Part shown: positions 10,086 through 19,239 of the stretch, piece after piece
How positions within the stretch are numbered: the first letter of the stretch is position 1
How the letters are laid out: each line of letters starts with the position of its first letter
DNA from: JAHEDT01 sp963825615
Lineage (GTDB): Bacteria > Desulfobacterota > Desulfuromonadia > Desulfuromonadales > BM103
Assembly: GCA_963825615.1 (NCBI GenBank)
Contig: CAWGTV010000006.1
Location: forward strand, 372,001 to 436,000
Direction: 5' to 3'
Length of the DNA stretch: 64,000 nt
Position numbers and translations under genes: made by a program
The notes under the pieces: model-generated
The model's database searches: none
What the model was told of the DNA's origin: nothing
The model's input: the letters and a program-made list of their open reading frames with translations, nothing else

Positions 10086-11962
10086 GGCAAAGACGTCTCC
10101 TGAAATCGTCAATGGTCCGAACCATCCGCCGGACACGATTCCGCGCATGGTCCTCTCCGGTCAAGAGAGGTATAGCGACCATCCTGTCTGCCGGGCAAAA
10201 TCCGGCAAGGCATATTATGATATCACCTGGACGGACTATTGCAAAAGGGCTACATGCCCACGCTCGTGGCCTGTTGGTGATCGGGGTCAACCCTGGTGAC
10301 CGGGTGGCCATCATGGCGCCTAACGGGCCGGACTGGTCATGGGCTGACGTCGCCATCCAGGCCTGCGGCGGTATCAGTGTGCCAGTCTACCATACGGAAA
10401 GCCTGGCAAACACTCTCTATATCCTCAACAACTCCTCCAGCCGCATCCTGTTTGCCTGGTCTCCCCTGGTCGCCAACGAAATCCTGCAGCACCTCGATGA
10501 GCTGCCGCAGCTGGAAACTATCATTCTTATGCGCGGTGAATTGCAGCACCCGCAGGTCGTGCTGAAGAACGATTTCCTGGCCGGCGCCGACCCGGCCCTG
10601 GACAGCGAAGTGACCAGCCGGGTGCACAGAGGAAAAGCCGATGACCTTGCTTCTGTCGTCTACACCTCGGGAACGACCGGCCCTCCCAAGGGCGCCATGC
10701 TGACGCATCGTAACTTTCTTTCCAACGTCGAAAGCTGCGCTCAGCTTTTCCAACTCGGCACACAGGACACCTGTCTGTCATTCCTCCCCCTCTCCCACGT
10801 TTTTGAACGCATGGCAGGATATTACCTGATGCTGCACCAGGGGGTGACCATTGCCTATGCCGAAAACATCGACTCGATCCCGGTCAATCTCCTCGAAGTC
10901 CAACCGACCGTCCTGATCAGCGTGCCACGGCTTTACGAAAAAATGTTCGCCCGGATCATGGACAAAGTGGTGTCGGGGCCATGGATCAAGCGCAAAATCT
11001 TTTTCACCAGCCTGGCCCTCTGCAAAATTCGCGTGCAACGGGAATTGGCCCGGGAGCCTGTCCCCTCGCTGCTCAACATGTTGACCGACTTCGTGCGAAA
11101 CAAAGTTTTCAGCCGCCTGCGCACCCCTTTGGGCGGCCGCCTGAGGTTCTTCGTCTCCGGAGGAGCACCGCTGGTGCGCAACGTCGCCGAGTTTTTCCTC
11201 GCCGTCGGCATACCGATTTACGAGGGCTACGGCCTGACAGAAACATCGCCGGTGATTGCCGTCAACACTCCCGCAGCGCAGCGTCTTGGCACCGTCGGAC
11301 AGGTGCTGTCTGAGACACAGGTCAAAATTGCTGATGACGGCGAGATCCTGGTGGCAGGACCGGGCGTCTTCCAGGGGTACTGGAACAGCCCGGAGCAGAG
11401 CCGCGAGGCGCTTCTGGACGGCTGGTTCCACACCGGTGATATCGGCGAACTGGATGCACAAGGGTTTTTGACGATCACTGACCGCAAAAAAGACCTGATC
11501 GTTACCGCAGGTGGCGAAAATGTCGCACCACAATTGCTGGAAAAACAGCTCAAAAGCGACAAGTTCATCTCCAATGCCCTGGTTTACGGAGATCGCCGGC
11601 CGTTCTTGACCGCCTTGCTGATCCCCAACTTCGACAATTTAAGCCGTTATGCCCATATGAAGAAGATCGATTTCCTGACCCATTGCGACCTCGTCAATCA
11701 TCCACTGATCCTGGATCTGATGCGTCGTCGCGTTGAGAAGCTGCAGCATGGCCAACCGGGCTTTATGCAAATCAAACGCTTCACGCTGCTCTCGCGGGAT
11801 TTTCTTGCGGAAGGTGGCGAACTAACCCAGACCTTGAAAATCAAGCGTAAGGTTGTTGCAAAAAAATTTCACCAGATCGTCGAAAGCATGTACATGGCAC
11901 ACGATCACGGTATCCATGATCACGGCTTCTGCATTATGGACGAAACCGACACGGACCATTAA
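10084..11962 (+). CDS. Long-chain fatty acid-CoA ligase (AMP-forming), one doubled wobble
   Basis: An ANL-superfamily enzyme of about 625 residues that activates a fatty acid with ATP and CoA. Motifs seen are the P-loop YTSGTTGPPKGAMLTHRN, GYGLTETSPVIAVN, GWFHTGDIGELDAQGF and DRKKDLIVTAGGENV. The C-terminus is His/Asp rich (HDHGIHDHGF), which is unusual. The frame breaks at T10251/A10252 in an Ala codon GC[T/A]; keeping one base joins YYDITWTDYCKR-A-HAHARGLL. The start is either ATG 10084, overlapping the coaE start on the other strand, or ATG 10147. It is probably for fatty acid oxidation or uptake. Confidence 0.88.
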
Positions 11963-12035
11963 GCGCAATTAAAAAGCGCGGCCAAGCAGTGCCCTCGGGA
12001 CTGGTCAAAAGGTTTAAAATCATTTAGAATGCACC

Positions 12036-13658
12036 ATGGCTCTGCTCACAGGAGCAGTCTCGCAACAATGCGCAGGTACCGGAACCCAGGACATGCAGAA
12101 TCCCAGCGAACTACATAACCAGATTGCGACAGCGCTCACCGGGGTGGTCAAGCAGATCAAGGCCACCAGGTACTACCCACCCCGACATCCGGCCCTGCAG
12201 TCTGCCGCTGCGGAGAGTCTGCGCGGTTTTGAGCCGATCCTGGCCGGAGGCAGCCACCTCTCCCTGACTGTCCGCAAAGAGGGTTTCCTCTTCGACGATA
12301 GCCCGGTTGTCAAGAACAACCAGGTGCTCGTGCAACTCGCCAACTTCTGTTTCGCCAGACGCATTCAAAACCTGACCTTCCTGGCCGACCTCAACAGCAG
12401 CGACCTGCACCACTTCGTGCATTACCTGCAGCTCGACCCGCAAATCGTTCAAAAACAGGGTGGCATCCAAGCCATTCTGGAAAAAGCCCGACTGACTACA
12501 ATCTGGACCAATGTCCGCGATCTCGATGAGATTTTGCAGCGTAGGGAGAAGATCGAAGAGCTACCGGAAGAGCCTGGCTTCGACCCGGCAGCAGTCCTTA
12601 CCATAGAGAAGGACATCGCGGGAAAGCAGGCTGCTGCGATAGACCTGGAAACACTCCTCGGCAAGCTCGAGCGGGAGAAGGATGATACCCGCTTCCAGCA
12701 TGCCCTGCAGGAACTGATCCCCCTGTTGCGCCTGCAACTCACCGAGAATCATCGCACACTAGTGTTGCGCGCTTTCCTGCTTCTCTGCCGCTGCGCCACC
12801 GGCAAGAACTACTCGCAAGAGCGCAAACAAAGTGCAAGACTGGCCCTTGACCAGTTGGCAACCGATGAAATAATTAATTATCTGGTGGCCTTCCTGTTTG
12901 CCGCTAATACCGAGCAGAAAAATCGTGAAAGTCTTGCCCAGATTCTGGCTTTCCTGGGGAACAAGATCACCCGCCGGCTAATGAAGATGCTGGCGGCCGA
13001 ACGCACTTCGGGCCGGCGCAGGGTCCTGACCGACATCCTGGTCCGCAGCGGTGCGTCAACCCTGCCGATCATCTATGAGTATCTCGCTGATGAGCGCTGG
13101 TACGTGGTGCGCAATGCCATCGCTATCCTCGGTGACATCCGCCACGAGGAGTCCCTGGCGCAACTGACGCCGATGCTGCAGCATGATGACATCCGCGTCC
13201 GTCGCGAAACAATTCGCGCCCTGACCAGAATTGGCGGGCAACGGGCGACGAAGATCCTACTGCAGATCACATCAAACGACGACCACGAATTGCGGCGCCA
13301 GGCGATCCTTTCGCTGGGCGCCCTGCGGGCAGCCAGCGCCGTCCCGACACTGCTGGCCCTACTCAAGAAATCGGACTGGAGTCAACGCGGTATCGACGTC
13401 AAAAAGGACGCCATTCGTGCCCTCGGTGAAATCCGCAGTCCGGAAGCCACCCCGCTACTGCTCAAGATTATCGTGACAAAACGCTGGCTGCGCCGCCACC
13501 TCAACAACGAACTTCGTATTGCCGCCGCTGCGGCACTCGGCGACATTGGCGAGGAAAGCACGCACAAGATCCTTGAAAGAGTCACTCACGATCGCACTGC
13601 GGCGGTCGCCCGGGCAGCAGCCCTGGCCCTCAAGCAGTTGGACAAGGCGAATTCATGA
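12036..13658 (+). CDS. HEAT-repeat protein
   Basis: A 540-residue soluble protein. Residues about 30-170 hold an alpha/beta N-terminal region (KATRYYPPRHPAL, LTVRKEGFLFDDSPVV, LADLNSSDLHHFV), which also occurs in the next gene (VDHPATTRQVETL, KIKMGLLEGTLFVEDHLFM). The C-terminal 250 residues are a run of HEAT_2/PBS-lyase-like repeats (YVVRNAIAILGDIRHEESLAQLTPML, RVRRETIRALTRIGG, ELRRQAILSLGALRAA). The role is probably as a protein scaffold. The start is uncertain: ATG 12036, or ATG 12093 with CCAGG nearby. Its stop overlaps the HD-GYP start (ATGA), so the two are co-translated. Confidence 0.75.
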   Translation: MALLTGAVSQQCAGTGTQDMQNPSELHNQIATALTGVVKQIKATRYYPPRHPALQSAAAESLRGFEPILAGGSHLSLTVRKEGFLFDDSPVVKNNQVLVQLANFCFARRIQNLTFLADLNSSDLHHFVHYLQLDPQIVQKQGGIQAILEKARLTTIWTNVRDLDEILQRREKIEELPEEPGFDPAAVLTIEKDIAGKQAAAIDLETLLGKLEREKDDTRFQHALQELIPLLRLQLTENHRTLVLRAFLLLCRCATGKNYSQERKQSARLALDQLATDEIINYLVAFLFAANTEQKNRESLAQILAFLGNKITRRLMKMLAAERTSGRRRVLTDILVRSGASTLPIIYEYLADERWYVVRNAIAILGDIRHEESLAQLTPMLQHDDIRVRRETIRALTRIGGQRATKILLQITSNDDHELRRQAILSLGALRAASAVPTLLALLKKSDWSQRGIDVKKDAIRALGEIRSPEATPLLLKIIVTKRWLRRHLNNELRIAAAAALGDIGEESTHKILERVTHDRTAAVARAAALALKQLDKANS

Positions 13659-14998
13659 ACGTCGATGAGATCAAACAGGTCGTGCAAGTCCTGGCGGCAG
13701 CCATCAAGGGGCTGCGCCTTTACGCTGTCGATCATCCGGCCACGACCAGGCAGGTCGAAACGCTGCAGAACGGGCTGTTCGGCCTCTTGCAGCACAAAAA
13801 GAAGATCAAGATGGGGCTTCTCGAGGGGACTCTCTTTGTCGAGGACCATCTCTTCATGCAGGAATTCCCGGCGGCGAACGAACTTGCCAAGCTGCTCGAG
13901 GCGCGCAACCTTGTCGGCTTCGAATTCATGGCCGGCCTCTCCGCCCACGAGATCCAGGCCCTGCTGCACCTGATCCACTCCGGCGACAGCAAGGGGCAGG
14001 ATTTCGCCGACGCCCTGATGTCGCAAGGGGTAAAAAAAATTCGTGCCGTGGCCGCCGAGGATGACGACGATCACGACCAGCAGCCGCGTAAGGTGTACCG
14101 CAAAGCCCTCAAGGTCGTTGACCAGATTTTCCATGACGTGCGCATGGGAGAAATACCATCGTCGGCCGAAGCAATCAATGTCGTCAAGAGCATGGCCCAG
14201 CTGACCATTACCGAGCCCCACGCCATGCTGGCACTGTCAATGCTCAAGGATTACGACAACTACACCTTCACCCACTCGGTCAACGTCTCGGTGATTTCCC
14301 TCGCCGTCGGCCGGGCCTGCAACGTCACCGAAGAGCAATTAAAGACCCTCGGCCTAGGCGGTTTGCTACACGACCTCGGCAAACTTCGCGTTGACGTCAA
14401 CATCATCACCAAACCGGGACGGCTCACCGACGCCGAGTTCGAAGCGATCAAGGAGCACCCCGGCTTCGGTGCCGACATCATTAAGGAGATGGAGGATGTC
14501 ACCTCCGATGTCATGCAGATCGTGCTCGGTCACCACCTGCGCTACGACCGCTCCGGCTACCCCGTCGACCCCACTGGCAAAATCGCCTCACCGCTGGTGG
14601 AGATGGCCGCCATCGCCGACGCCTACGACGCTATGACCACCCTGCGCTCTTATCAGCGCCCCTTTACGCCGCGCCGGGCGATCAGCCGTTTAAAAGAGAT
14701 CGCCGGAACTTACCTGCACCCGGACTTTGTTGAGCGCTTCGTAGAGTCCCTTGGCGCCTACCCGGTGGGCAGCCTGGTCCGCCTGGACAATAACGAGATC
14801 GCGCTGGTCACCAAAGTCGGCACGCGCGACACCAGCCTGGTCGACCTCAAGGTGCTGTTCAACCCTGCCGGAAAGCTCCACGACGAGCCTTTCAAGATGC
14901 AGTTGCACCCCAACCAGCCACGCCGCATCATCGCCGAAGTCGATCCGCAGACCAAGGGGATCGACGTCACCGACTTCTTCGAACTTGGACCAAGTTAG
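13655..14998 (+). CDS. HD-GYP domain protein (probable cyclic-di-GMP phosphodiesterase)
   Basis: A 447-residue protein. The N-terminal ~150 residues resemble the N-terminus of the preceding HEAT protein and carry an acidic linker (EDDDDHDQQ). The C-terminal HD-GYP domain shows HSVNVS, GLLHDLGKLRV, KEHPGFGADI and HHLRYDRSGYP. The metal-binding HD and the GYP are kept, but the usual HHExxDGSGYP reads HHLRYDRSGYP, so the Glu and first Gly are changed. Activity may therefore be altered. It is co-transcribed with the HEAT protein, which suggests that the pair works as a signalling complex. Confidence 0.82.
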   Translation: MNVDEIKQVVQVLAAAIKGLRLYAVDHPATTRQVETLQNGLFGLLQHKKKIKMGLLEGTLFVEDHLFMQEFPAANELAKLLEARNLVGFEFMAGLSAHEIQALLHLIHSGDSKGQDFADALMSQGVKKIRAVAAEDDDDHDQQPRKVYRKALKVVDQIFHDVRMGEIPSSAEAINVVKSMAQLTITEPHAMLALSMLKDYDNYTFTHSVNVSVISLAVGRACNVTEEQLKTLGLGGLLHDLGKLRVDVNIITKPGRLTDAEFEAIKEHPGFGADIIKEMEDVTSDVMQIVLGHHLRYDRSGYPVDPTGKIASPLVEMAAIADAYDAMTTLRSYQRPFTPRRAISRLKEIAGTYLHPDFVERFVESLGAYPVGSLVRLDNNEIALVTKVGTRDTSLVDLKVLFNPAGKLHDEPFKMQLHPNQPRRIIAEVDPQTKGIDVTDFFELGPS

Positions 14999-15006
14999 CA
15001 TAAGAA

Positions 15007-15034
15007 AAGGCCGGAAGATTGCTCTTCCGGCCTT
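15007..15034. terminator. Bidirectional terminator between the HD-GYP and small HEAT genes
   Basis: A perfect 12-bp stem AAGGCCGGAAGA / TCTTCCGGCCTT with a TTGC loop. It lies between two converging genes and is flanked by A and T-rich ends, so it can serve both strands. Confidence 0.8.
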
Positions 15035-15069
15035 CGTTATGTGATCCCCTTCTTCGGTAATCTTAAGAA

Positions 15070-15660
15070 TCAACCCTGCAACGGAAGTTTGCTCAGCGCC
15101 TGCACAGCAGCAACACGCACCGTCGCCCTGCTGTCCCTGGTTAGCTTGGCCAAGGGAACGGCGCTGTCAGGAGAACCGATCGAGCCGAGGGACCTGGCAG
15201 CACTGGCCACCAACTGTTCGTCTTCGTCGTCCAGGAGAGAAACCAGGTAGGGGGCCAGACGCAGGTCGTCAAAATGGCCGAGCGCCTCAGCAGTATGTAC
15301 GCGTACTGCAGGCGATGGGTCCTTGAGGTGCTTGACCAAGCTGCTGAGAGACTTCGGGTGGGCTTTGAATCCCAAAACCTGGATCGCCGCACCACGAATA
15401 TCGGCGTCGGGATCCTTGAGCAGATTGATCAGGTGCGGAAAGACTTCCGCGGATTGGACGTTTTCCATGGCGAAGATCGCCTTGACCCGTTGACCGCGCT
15501 TATCAGACTTGAGCCCCTGGACGATTTGCTGGAGATCCTGGAAGGATTCAAGACGTTCCAGCGCCGCCGCCGCAGCGACGCGGACCTCCTCCTCGGTATC
15601 ATTCAGCAAGGCAATAAGCAGGCTGCGTCTTTGCTCGAGAGTCATAAAATTCCCCATCAC
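15070..15660 (-). CDS. Small HEAT-repeat protein
   Basis: A 196-residue protein that is almost entirely HEAT_2/PBS-lyase repeats of about 31 residues. Examples are EEVRVAAAAALERLES, ADIRGAAIQVLGFKA, PAVRVHTAEALGHFD, EQLVASAARSLGSIG and ATVRVAAVQALSKL. No catalytic residues are seen; a binding or assembly role is likely. An alternative start MTLEQRR at 15645 is possible. It is convergent with the HD-GYP gene. Confidence 0.75.
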   Translation of the reverse strand: MMGNFMTLEQRRSLLIALLNDTEEEVRVAAAAALERLESFQDLQQIVQGLKSDKRGQRVKAIFAMENVQSAEVFPHLINLLKDPDADIRGAAIQVLGFKAHPKSLSSLVKHLKDPSPAVRVHTAEALGHFDDLRLAPYLVSLLDDEDEQLVASAARSLGSIGSPDSAVPLAKLTRDSRATVRVAAVQALSKLPLQG

Positions 15661-15735
15661 ATGAATTCAACAGCAACAAAGTTATCAGAAAACCCTGCCT
15701 GCGCAAATATGAAAAAGGCCGTGGAGCAAACAAAA

Positions 15736-15761
15736 CGGGCAAGACTGAACAGCCTTGCCCG
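15736..15761 (-). terminator. Terminator after ssb
   Basis: CGGGCAAG pairs with CTTGCCCG. Read on the minus strand, the hairpin is followed by TTTTGTTT. It lies 25 bp after the ssb stop. Confidence 0.7.
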
Positions 15762-15785
15762 GTAACGACCTGCTTGTTGACCCGC

Positions 15786-16229
15786 CTAGAAGGGGATGTC
15801 GTCGTCAGGGTTGAAGGGCGGTTCTTCCGGACCTCCGGAAGACTCATACCCCTTGGCAACGGGCCGACCGCCTCCGCCGCCACTGCCGCCTCCCTGATCA
15901 CCGGCGCGGCTGAGCATCTGCATTTCGTTGGCGACGATCTCTGTGATGTAACGCTTGTTGCCGTCGCGGTCGTCGTAGGAACGGCTCTGGATGCGTCCTT
16001 CGATGTACACCTGCTTCCCCTTGGTCAAGTACTTGCCGCAGATCTCGGCGAGTCCGGCCCAGACCACGATATTATGCCACTCAGTGCGGTCCTGCTGCTC
16101 GCCCTGCTTGTTCTTGAAGCGATCGGTGGTCGCCAAGGAGAAGGTGCACACGGCCGTGCCTGAGGGCGTGTAGCGCAGTTCTGGGTCTTTCCCCAGGTTG
16201 CCGACCAGAATGACTTTGTTGACTGACAT
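15786..16229 (-). CDS. ssb: Single-stranded DNA-binding protein
   Basis: A 147-residue SSB with an OB fold beginning MSVNKVILVGNLGKDPELRY, the WHNIVVWAGLAEICGKYLTKG core and the YIEGRIQSRSYDD strand. A Gly-rich linker (GGGSGGGGGRP) follows, and then the acidic tail ending FNPDDDIPF, which binds partner proteins of replication and repair. It is full length with a clear GGAGGTGTTTTC ribosome site. It is monocistronic with its own terminator. Confidence 0.97.
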   Translation of the reverse strand: MSVNKVILVGNLGKDPELRYTPSGTAVCTFSLATTDRFKNKQGEQQDRTEWHNIVVWAGLAEICGKYLTKGKQVYIEGRIQSRSYDDRDGNKRYITEIVANEMQMLSRAGDQGGGSGGGGGRPVAKGYESSGGPEEPPFNPDDDIPF

Positions 16230-16372
16230 GAAAACACCTCCATTGCATTGGATTGAAGTGGCAGTCTATCCGAATACGGAAAGGCTGTAAAGCGCTTTGC
16301 CACTCTTCATCCCTGGCATGGGCCGCCGGCAATGTCGGGGGCCAACGAGCGGTGGTGAACCCCGGAGAAAGG

Positions 16373-18215
16373 CTACTGATCAAGCAAACCCTCGAGCTCA
16401 GGAGCAAAGATCTCCCAGACCCGCTTTGCCAGCTCAGCAGTAAATTCCGGGCTGGTAATATTTGGTAACTTGATGTGCAAATTGGGGTGCTCATGCACCT
16501 CGGCCGGCAGGCAGAATTCGGCGTGCGTGTACCCCTGGCGCAGTTCCAGTGCCAGACCGCGCAGGAAGGCCCGCCGAACGGCCGCGCGCAGATCTTCGAT
16601 GCTGACCTCCAGGCTGAACTCGCTCTTCAGGCAGTCGACCACCATCTGCGTGCCGATCCCCTTGGTGATGTCGAAGAACTTGCACAGGCCGATCATGTCG
16701 AAGCCGACGATCTGCAGCTTGTCCTCGGTGATCCCCCTGACCCAGGAGTCGAGGTCCGACTTGCCTTCGCGGGTCAAAAGCCCGTAGGTTCCCATCGACA
16801 TGTGACCGCCGGCAATGGCCCAGGCATAGCCGGGGTTGGTCTCCGGCTGGTAGGCGGCGATCTCAAGCCCCTTGACGTGATAGGCATAGGCGGTTTCGCC
16901 GAGGCTGGCGGACAGGCGCATGGAGCCCATGCCGATCTCCGGCAGCCGGCCCTCCCCGGCCTGGATGATCAGCTCCCGAATCTTCTCGTAATCGCCGAAG
17001 GTTGCGCCGTTGAGAATCGGCTGATCCGGATGCCTTTCGTTGTACGCCAGGGCATAGGAGATGGTGACACCCAGGGAGATGGCGTCCATGCCGTAGTTGT
17101 CGCCGAGCTGGATCAGCCGGGCGGCCTGCCCGGCATCGTGAATGCCGAGATTGGTGCCGAGCAGGTTGAGTGGCTCGTAATCGAATTTGGCAAGGAATTC
17201 CCCGCGGCTGCCGTCGGGGTTCTTGGTCGAAACATTGTTGTGGCAGGTGATGCCGCAGCGATAGCAGGCCTCCGACTTGATGTCATAGGTTTTCTCGACG
17301 TTGGTGCGGAACAGCCGCTTCGGCAGGTCGTTCCCCTGCGGGCGGAAGTTGTTGACCGGCACGGCATGGAACTCCTGCAGCACGTCGTAGGCGGCCCAGG
17401 TGCCGCCTCCCCCGCCCCGGCTCAGGGGCTGGATACGTGCCGAACCGCCCCCCTTGATGACGTTGAGGTTGACCTTTTTGACGGCTTCGGAGACCGGCCC
17501 CATCTTGTCGCGGCTCTGCGCCACCAGGGCCAGGACGTTCTTGTAGCCCATCAGGCTGCCCATGCCACCGCGTCCAGCGAAGCGGCACTTATCCTCTTGC
17601 GACCTGAGCTGGTTCTCCGTGGAGAGGGCCACGGCCCCCATGTAATTCTCCTGCCAGTTCTCTCCGGCCGGGCCGATTGCGGCGAAGTGGGCATCAGCAT
17701 AGTCCTTCTGCAGGGCCATGATCTTGGCGTGGGTCGACAGGCCGCGCAGATGCCCTGCCGGCTTGAGCTCGACCTGCGGACCGGCATCGCCCTCCCGGAC
17801 CACCACGTAGACCGGCTCTTTCGCGCGCCCCTCGAAGATCAGTTCATCCAGACCGGTCCACTTGAACTTGGCGCCGAACTTGCCGCTGCCAGCCGACCAC
17901 ATGGCGGCCGGCAAGCCCTTCTTCGAACCCTTGATCGGGCTGTAGCCGGAGAAATAGGTGCGCAGCCCGGTCATCGCCGTGCTGCCGGTGAGCAGGCCGG
18001 TATTGACGATCAGCGGATTCTCGTCGCAATAGGCCTCGGTGATCCGCCGCGCTGGCCAGATCCTGGAAGGAGCGGCCGAATCCGCCCAGCACATCCTCGA
18101 GGTTGCGGCAAGCGAGATCGACAAAGGCTATCTCGCCAGTCGCGAGGTCGACGGTGCAGCGCTTGTAGAGCACGGCAGCCGGGTTGTTGGCAGGATCCCT
18201 GGTCTGGAATTTCAT
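16373..18215 (-). CDS. aor: Aldehyde:ferredoxin oxidoreductase (tungsten enzyme), one doubled wobble
   Basis: It oxidises aldehydes to carboxylates with reduction of ferredoxin, using a tungstopterin and one 4Fe-4S cluster. The N-terminal pterin domain has NPLIVNTGLLTGST and GGRGGMGSLMGYKN; the cluster ligands are seen as CYRCGITC with a later Cys in DMIGLCKF. The frame breaks at 18053/18054, an Ala codon GC[C/A] on the coding strand, joining DL-A-ARRITEAYCDENP. The protein is then 613 residues. The start has GAGGAG 8-13 bp upstream. Nearby moaD-like and gabT genes suggest oxidation of aldehydes from amino-acid breakdown. Confidence 0.93.
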
Positions 18216-18292
18216 AGCGTCTCCTCTTCGTAACGATCCAAAAGAGAAATATCGGTAGCAGGTTGCATCTGGAACCAGCCGCCCATGTTCAC

Positions 18293-18309
18293 ATGCATAA
18301 TTAATGCAT
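18293..18309. promoter_or_regulatory. ATGCAT inverted repeat upstream of aor
   Basis: ATGCATAATTAATGCAT, two ATGCAT hexamers 5 bp apart, with a further AAAGCAT after it. It lies in the AT-rich part of the 265-bp gap between aor and the divergent small gene. It could be an operator or a promoter element; only its position supports this. Confidence 0.3.
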
Positions 18310-18480
18310 AAAAGCATAACAACGCGCGGGCCAATTCAGCCCAGAGCTTCCCTATTGCAGGAGAATACCCTTTGATTTCAATACAATAAAGCACAAGCAA
18401 GAGGACTTCAAGGCCTTGGCACATTCTTTGGATAAGGTCGAATCGAGCACAACCACCCAGCCAGCTTCAGGAGCTCTTGC

Positions 18481-18771
18481 ATGGTCGACAACCTTTATCA
18501 ATTGAGAACGCAGGATCAACAGCTGCGCCTGCACAAGGAAGTCATCGCCCATTGGACCGCAGACGGCTTCAGCTATTGCGGACGTGGCGAGATTGTCGAG
18601 CTCAGCAGGGAAACCGCCACGATCAAGCTGCTGGAACCGGTCGGCCGGTACGGCGAATACCGGCAGGGGAGATCCGTCCAGGTCGCAAGGTTTGCCGACC
18701 ACAGTCACTGGTCTTCGGACAATTGCCTGCACCCCGTCGAAGGCGGCGGACAACACCCACATCGGTTCTGA
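18481..18771 (+). CDS. Small conserved-looking hypothetical protein
   Basis: A 96-residue soluble protein, not recognised. It starts 7 bp after CAGGAG, a good ribosome site. It has a basic/acidic mix, two Cys (FSYCGRG and DNCLHP), and a beta-rich middle (GEIVELSRETATIKLLEPVG) that could be an OB- or SH3-like fold. It is divergent from aor and overlaps no other gene. Confidence 0.55.
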   Translation: MVDNLYQLRTQDQQLRLHKEVIAHWTADGFSYCGRGEIVELSRETATIKLLEPVGRYGEYRQGRSVQVARFADHSHWSSDNCLHPVEGGGQHPHRF

Positions 18772-18817
18772 CCGACAGGGCCCCAGGAATCCTGTTCCGG
18801 CACCTGGCGGCGAGGCG

Positions 18818-19042
18818 TTAGCCACCATCTACAATCGGCATCAGCACCAGGCTGTCCCCTTCCTGCAGCACCGTCTCCCTTGCAGCATGCACGCCGTTAA
18901 CCAGGATGATGCCGAAGTGCTGCCACGGAAGCTGCAGCTCCTCGACCACTGCCTCAACCCTGCTCCCCTCCGGATAGACGCGATCCTCCTGCTTGAATCG
19001 CCCGGTCTGAAAAAGGCCGATCAATTTGACGTTGATCTTCAT
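18818..19042 (-). CDS. MoaD/ThiS-family sulfur carrier protein
   Basis: A 74-residue beta-grasp protein ending VDGG; the C-terminal Gly-Gly is the site that is adenylated and thiocarboxylated. The ubiquitin-like core is seen as INVKLIGLFQTGRF and LVNGVHAARETVLQEGDSLVLMPI. MoaD paralogues next to aor genes probably serve tungstopterin synthesis for AOR. The ATG at 19042 follows GGGAG at 8 bp. It lies 600 bp before aor on the same strand. Confidence 0.85.
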   Translation of the reverse strand: MKINVKLIGLFQTGRFKQEDRVYPEGSRVEAVVEELQLPWQHFGIILVNGVHAARETVLQEGDSLVLMPIVDGG

Positions 19043-19239
19043 CGACAGTGGCTCCCGATCATCCAGACACGCCAATCCGGGCTACAGACTTACCATTAAA
19101 TGGTTACCATCTGGCGCCCTCTGAAATCAACCAGAATACTGCAAAAACAGCCATGCCCGGCCCCTCCATCGTCACCACAGCCGGCAGAGGGGGTCGGGCA
19201 GTTCATGCTCAGCGAGCGGGGATTCCGCCTGGAGCGAAA

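Noticed and set aside
12036..12092. First 19 codons of the HEAT protein as certain coding sequence
   Set aside because: Neither the ATG at 12036 nor that at 12093 has a convincing ribosome site; I keep the longer form but do not treat the start as settled.
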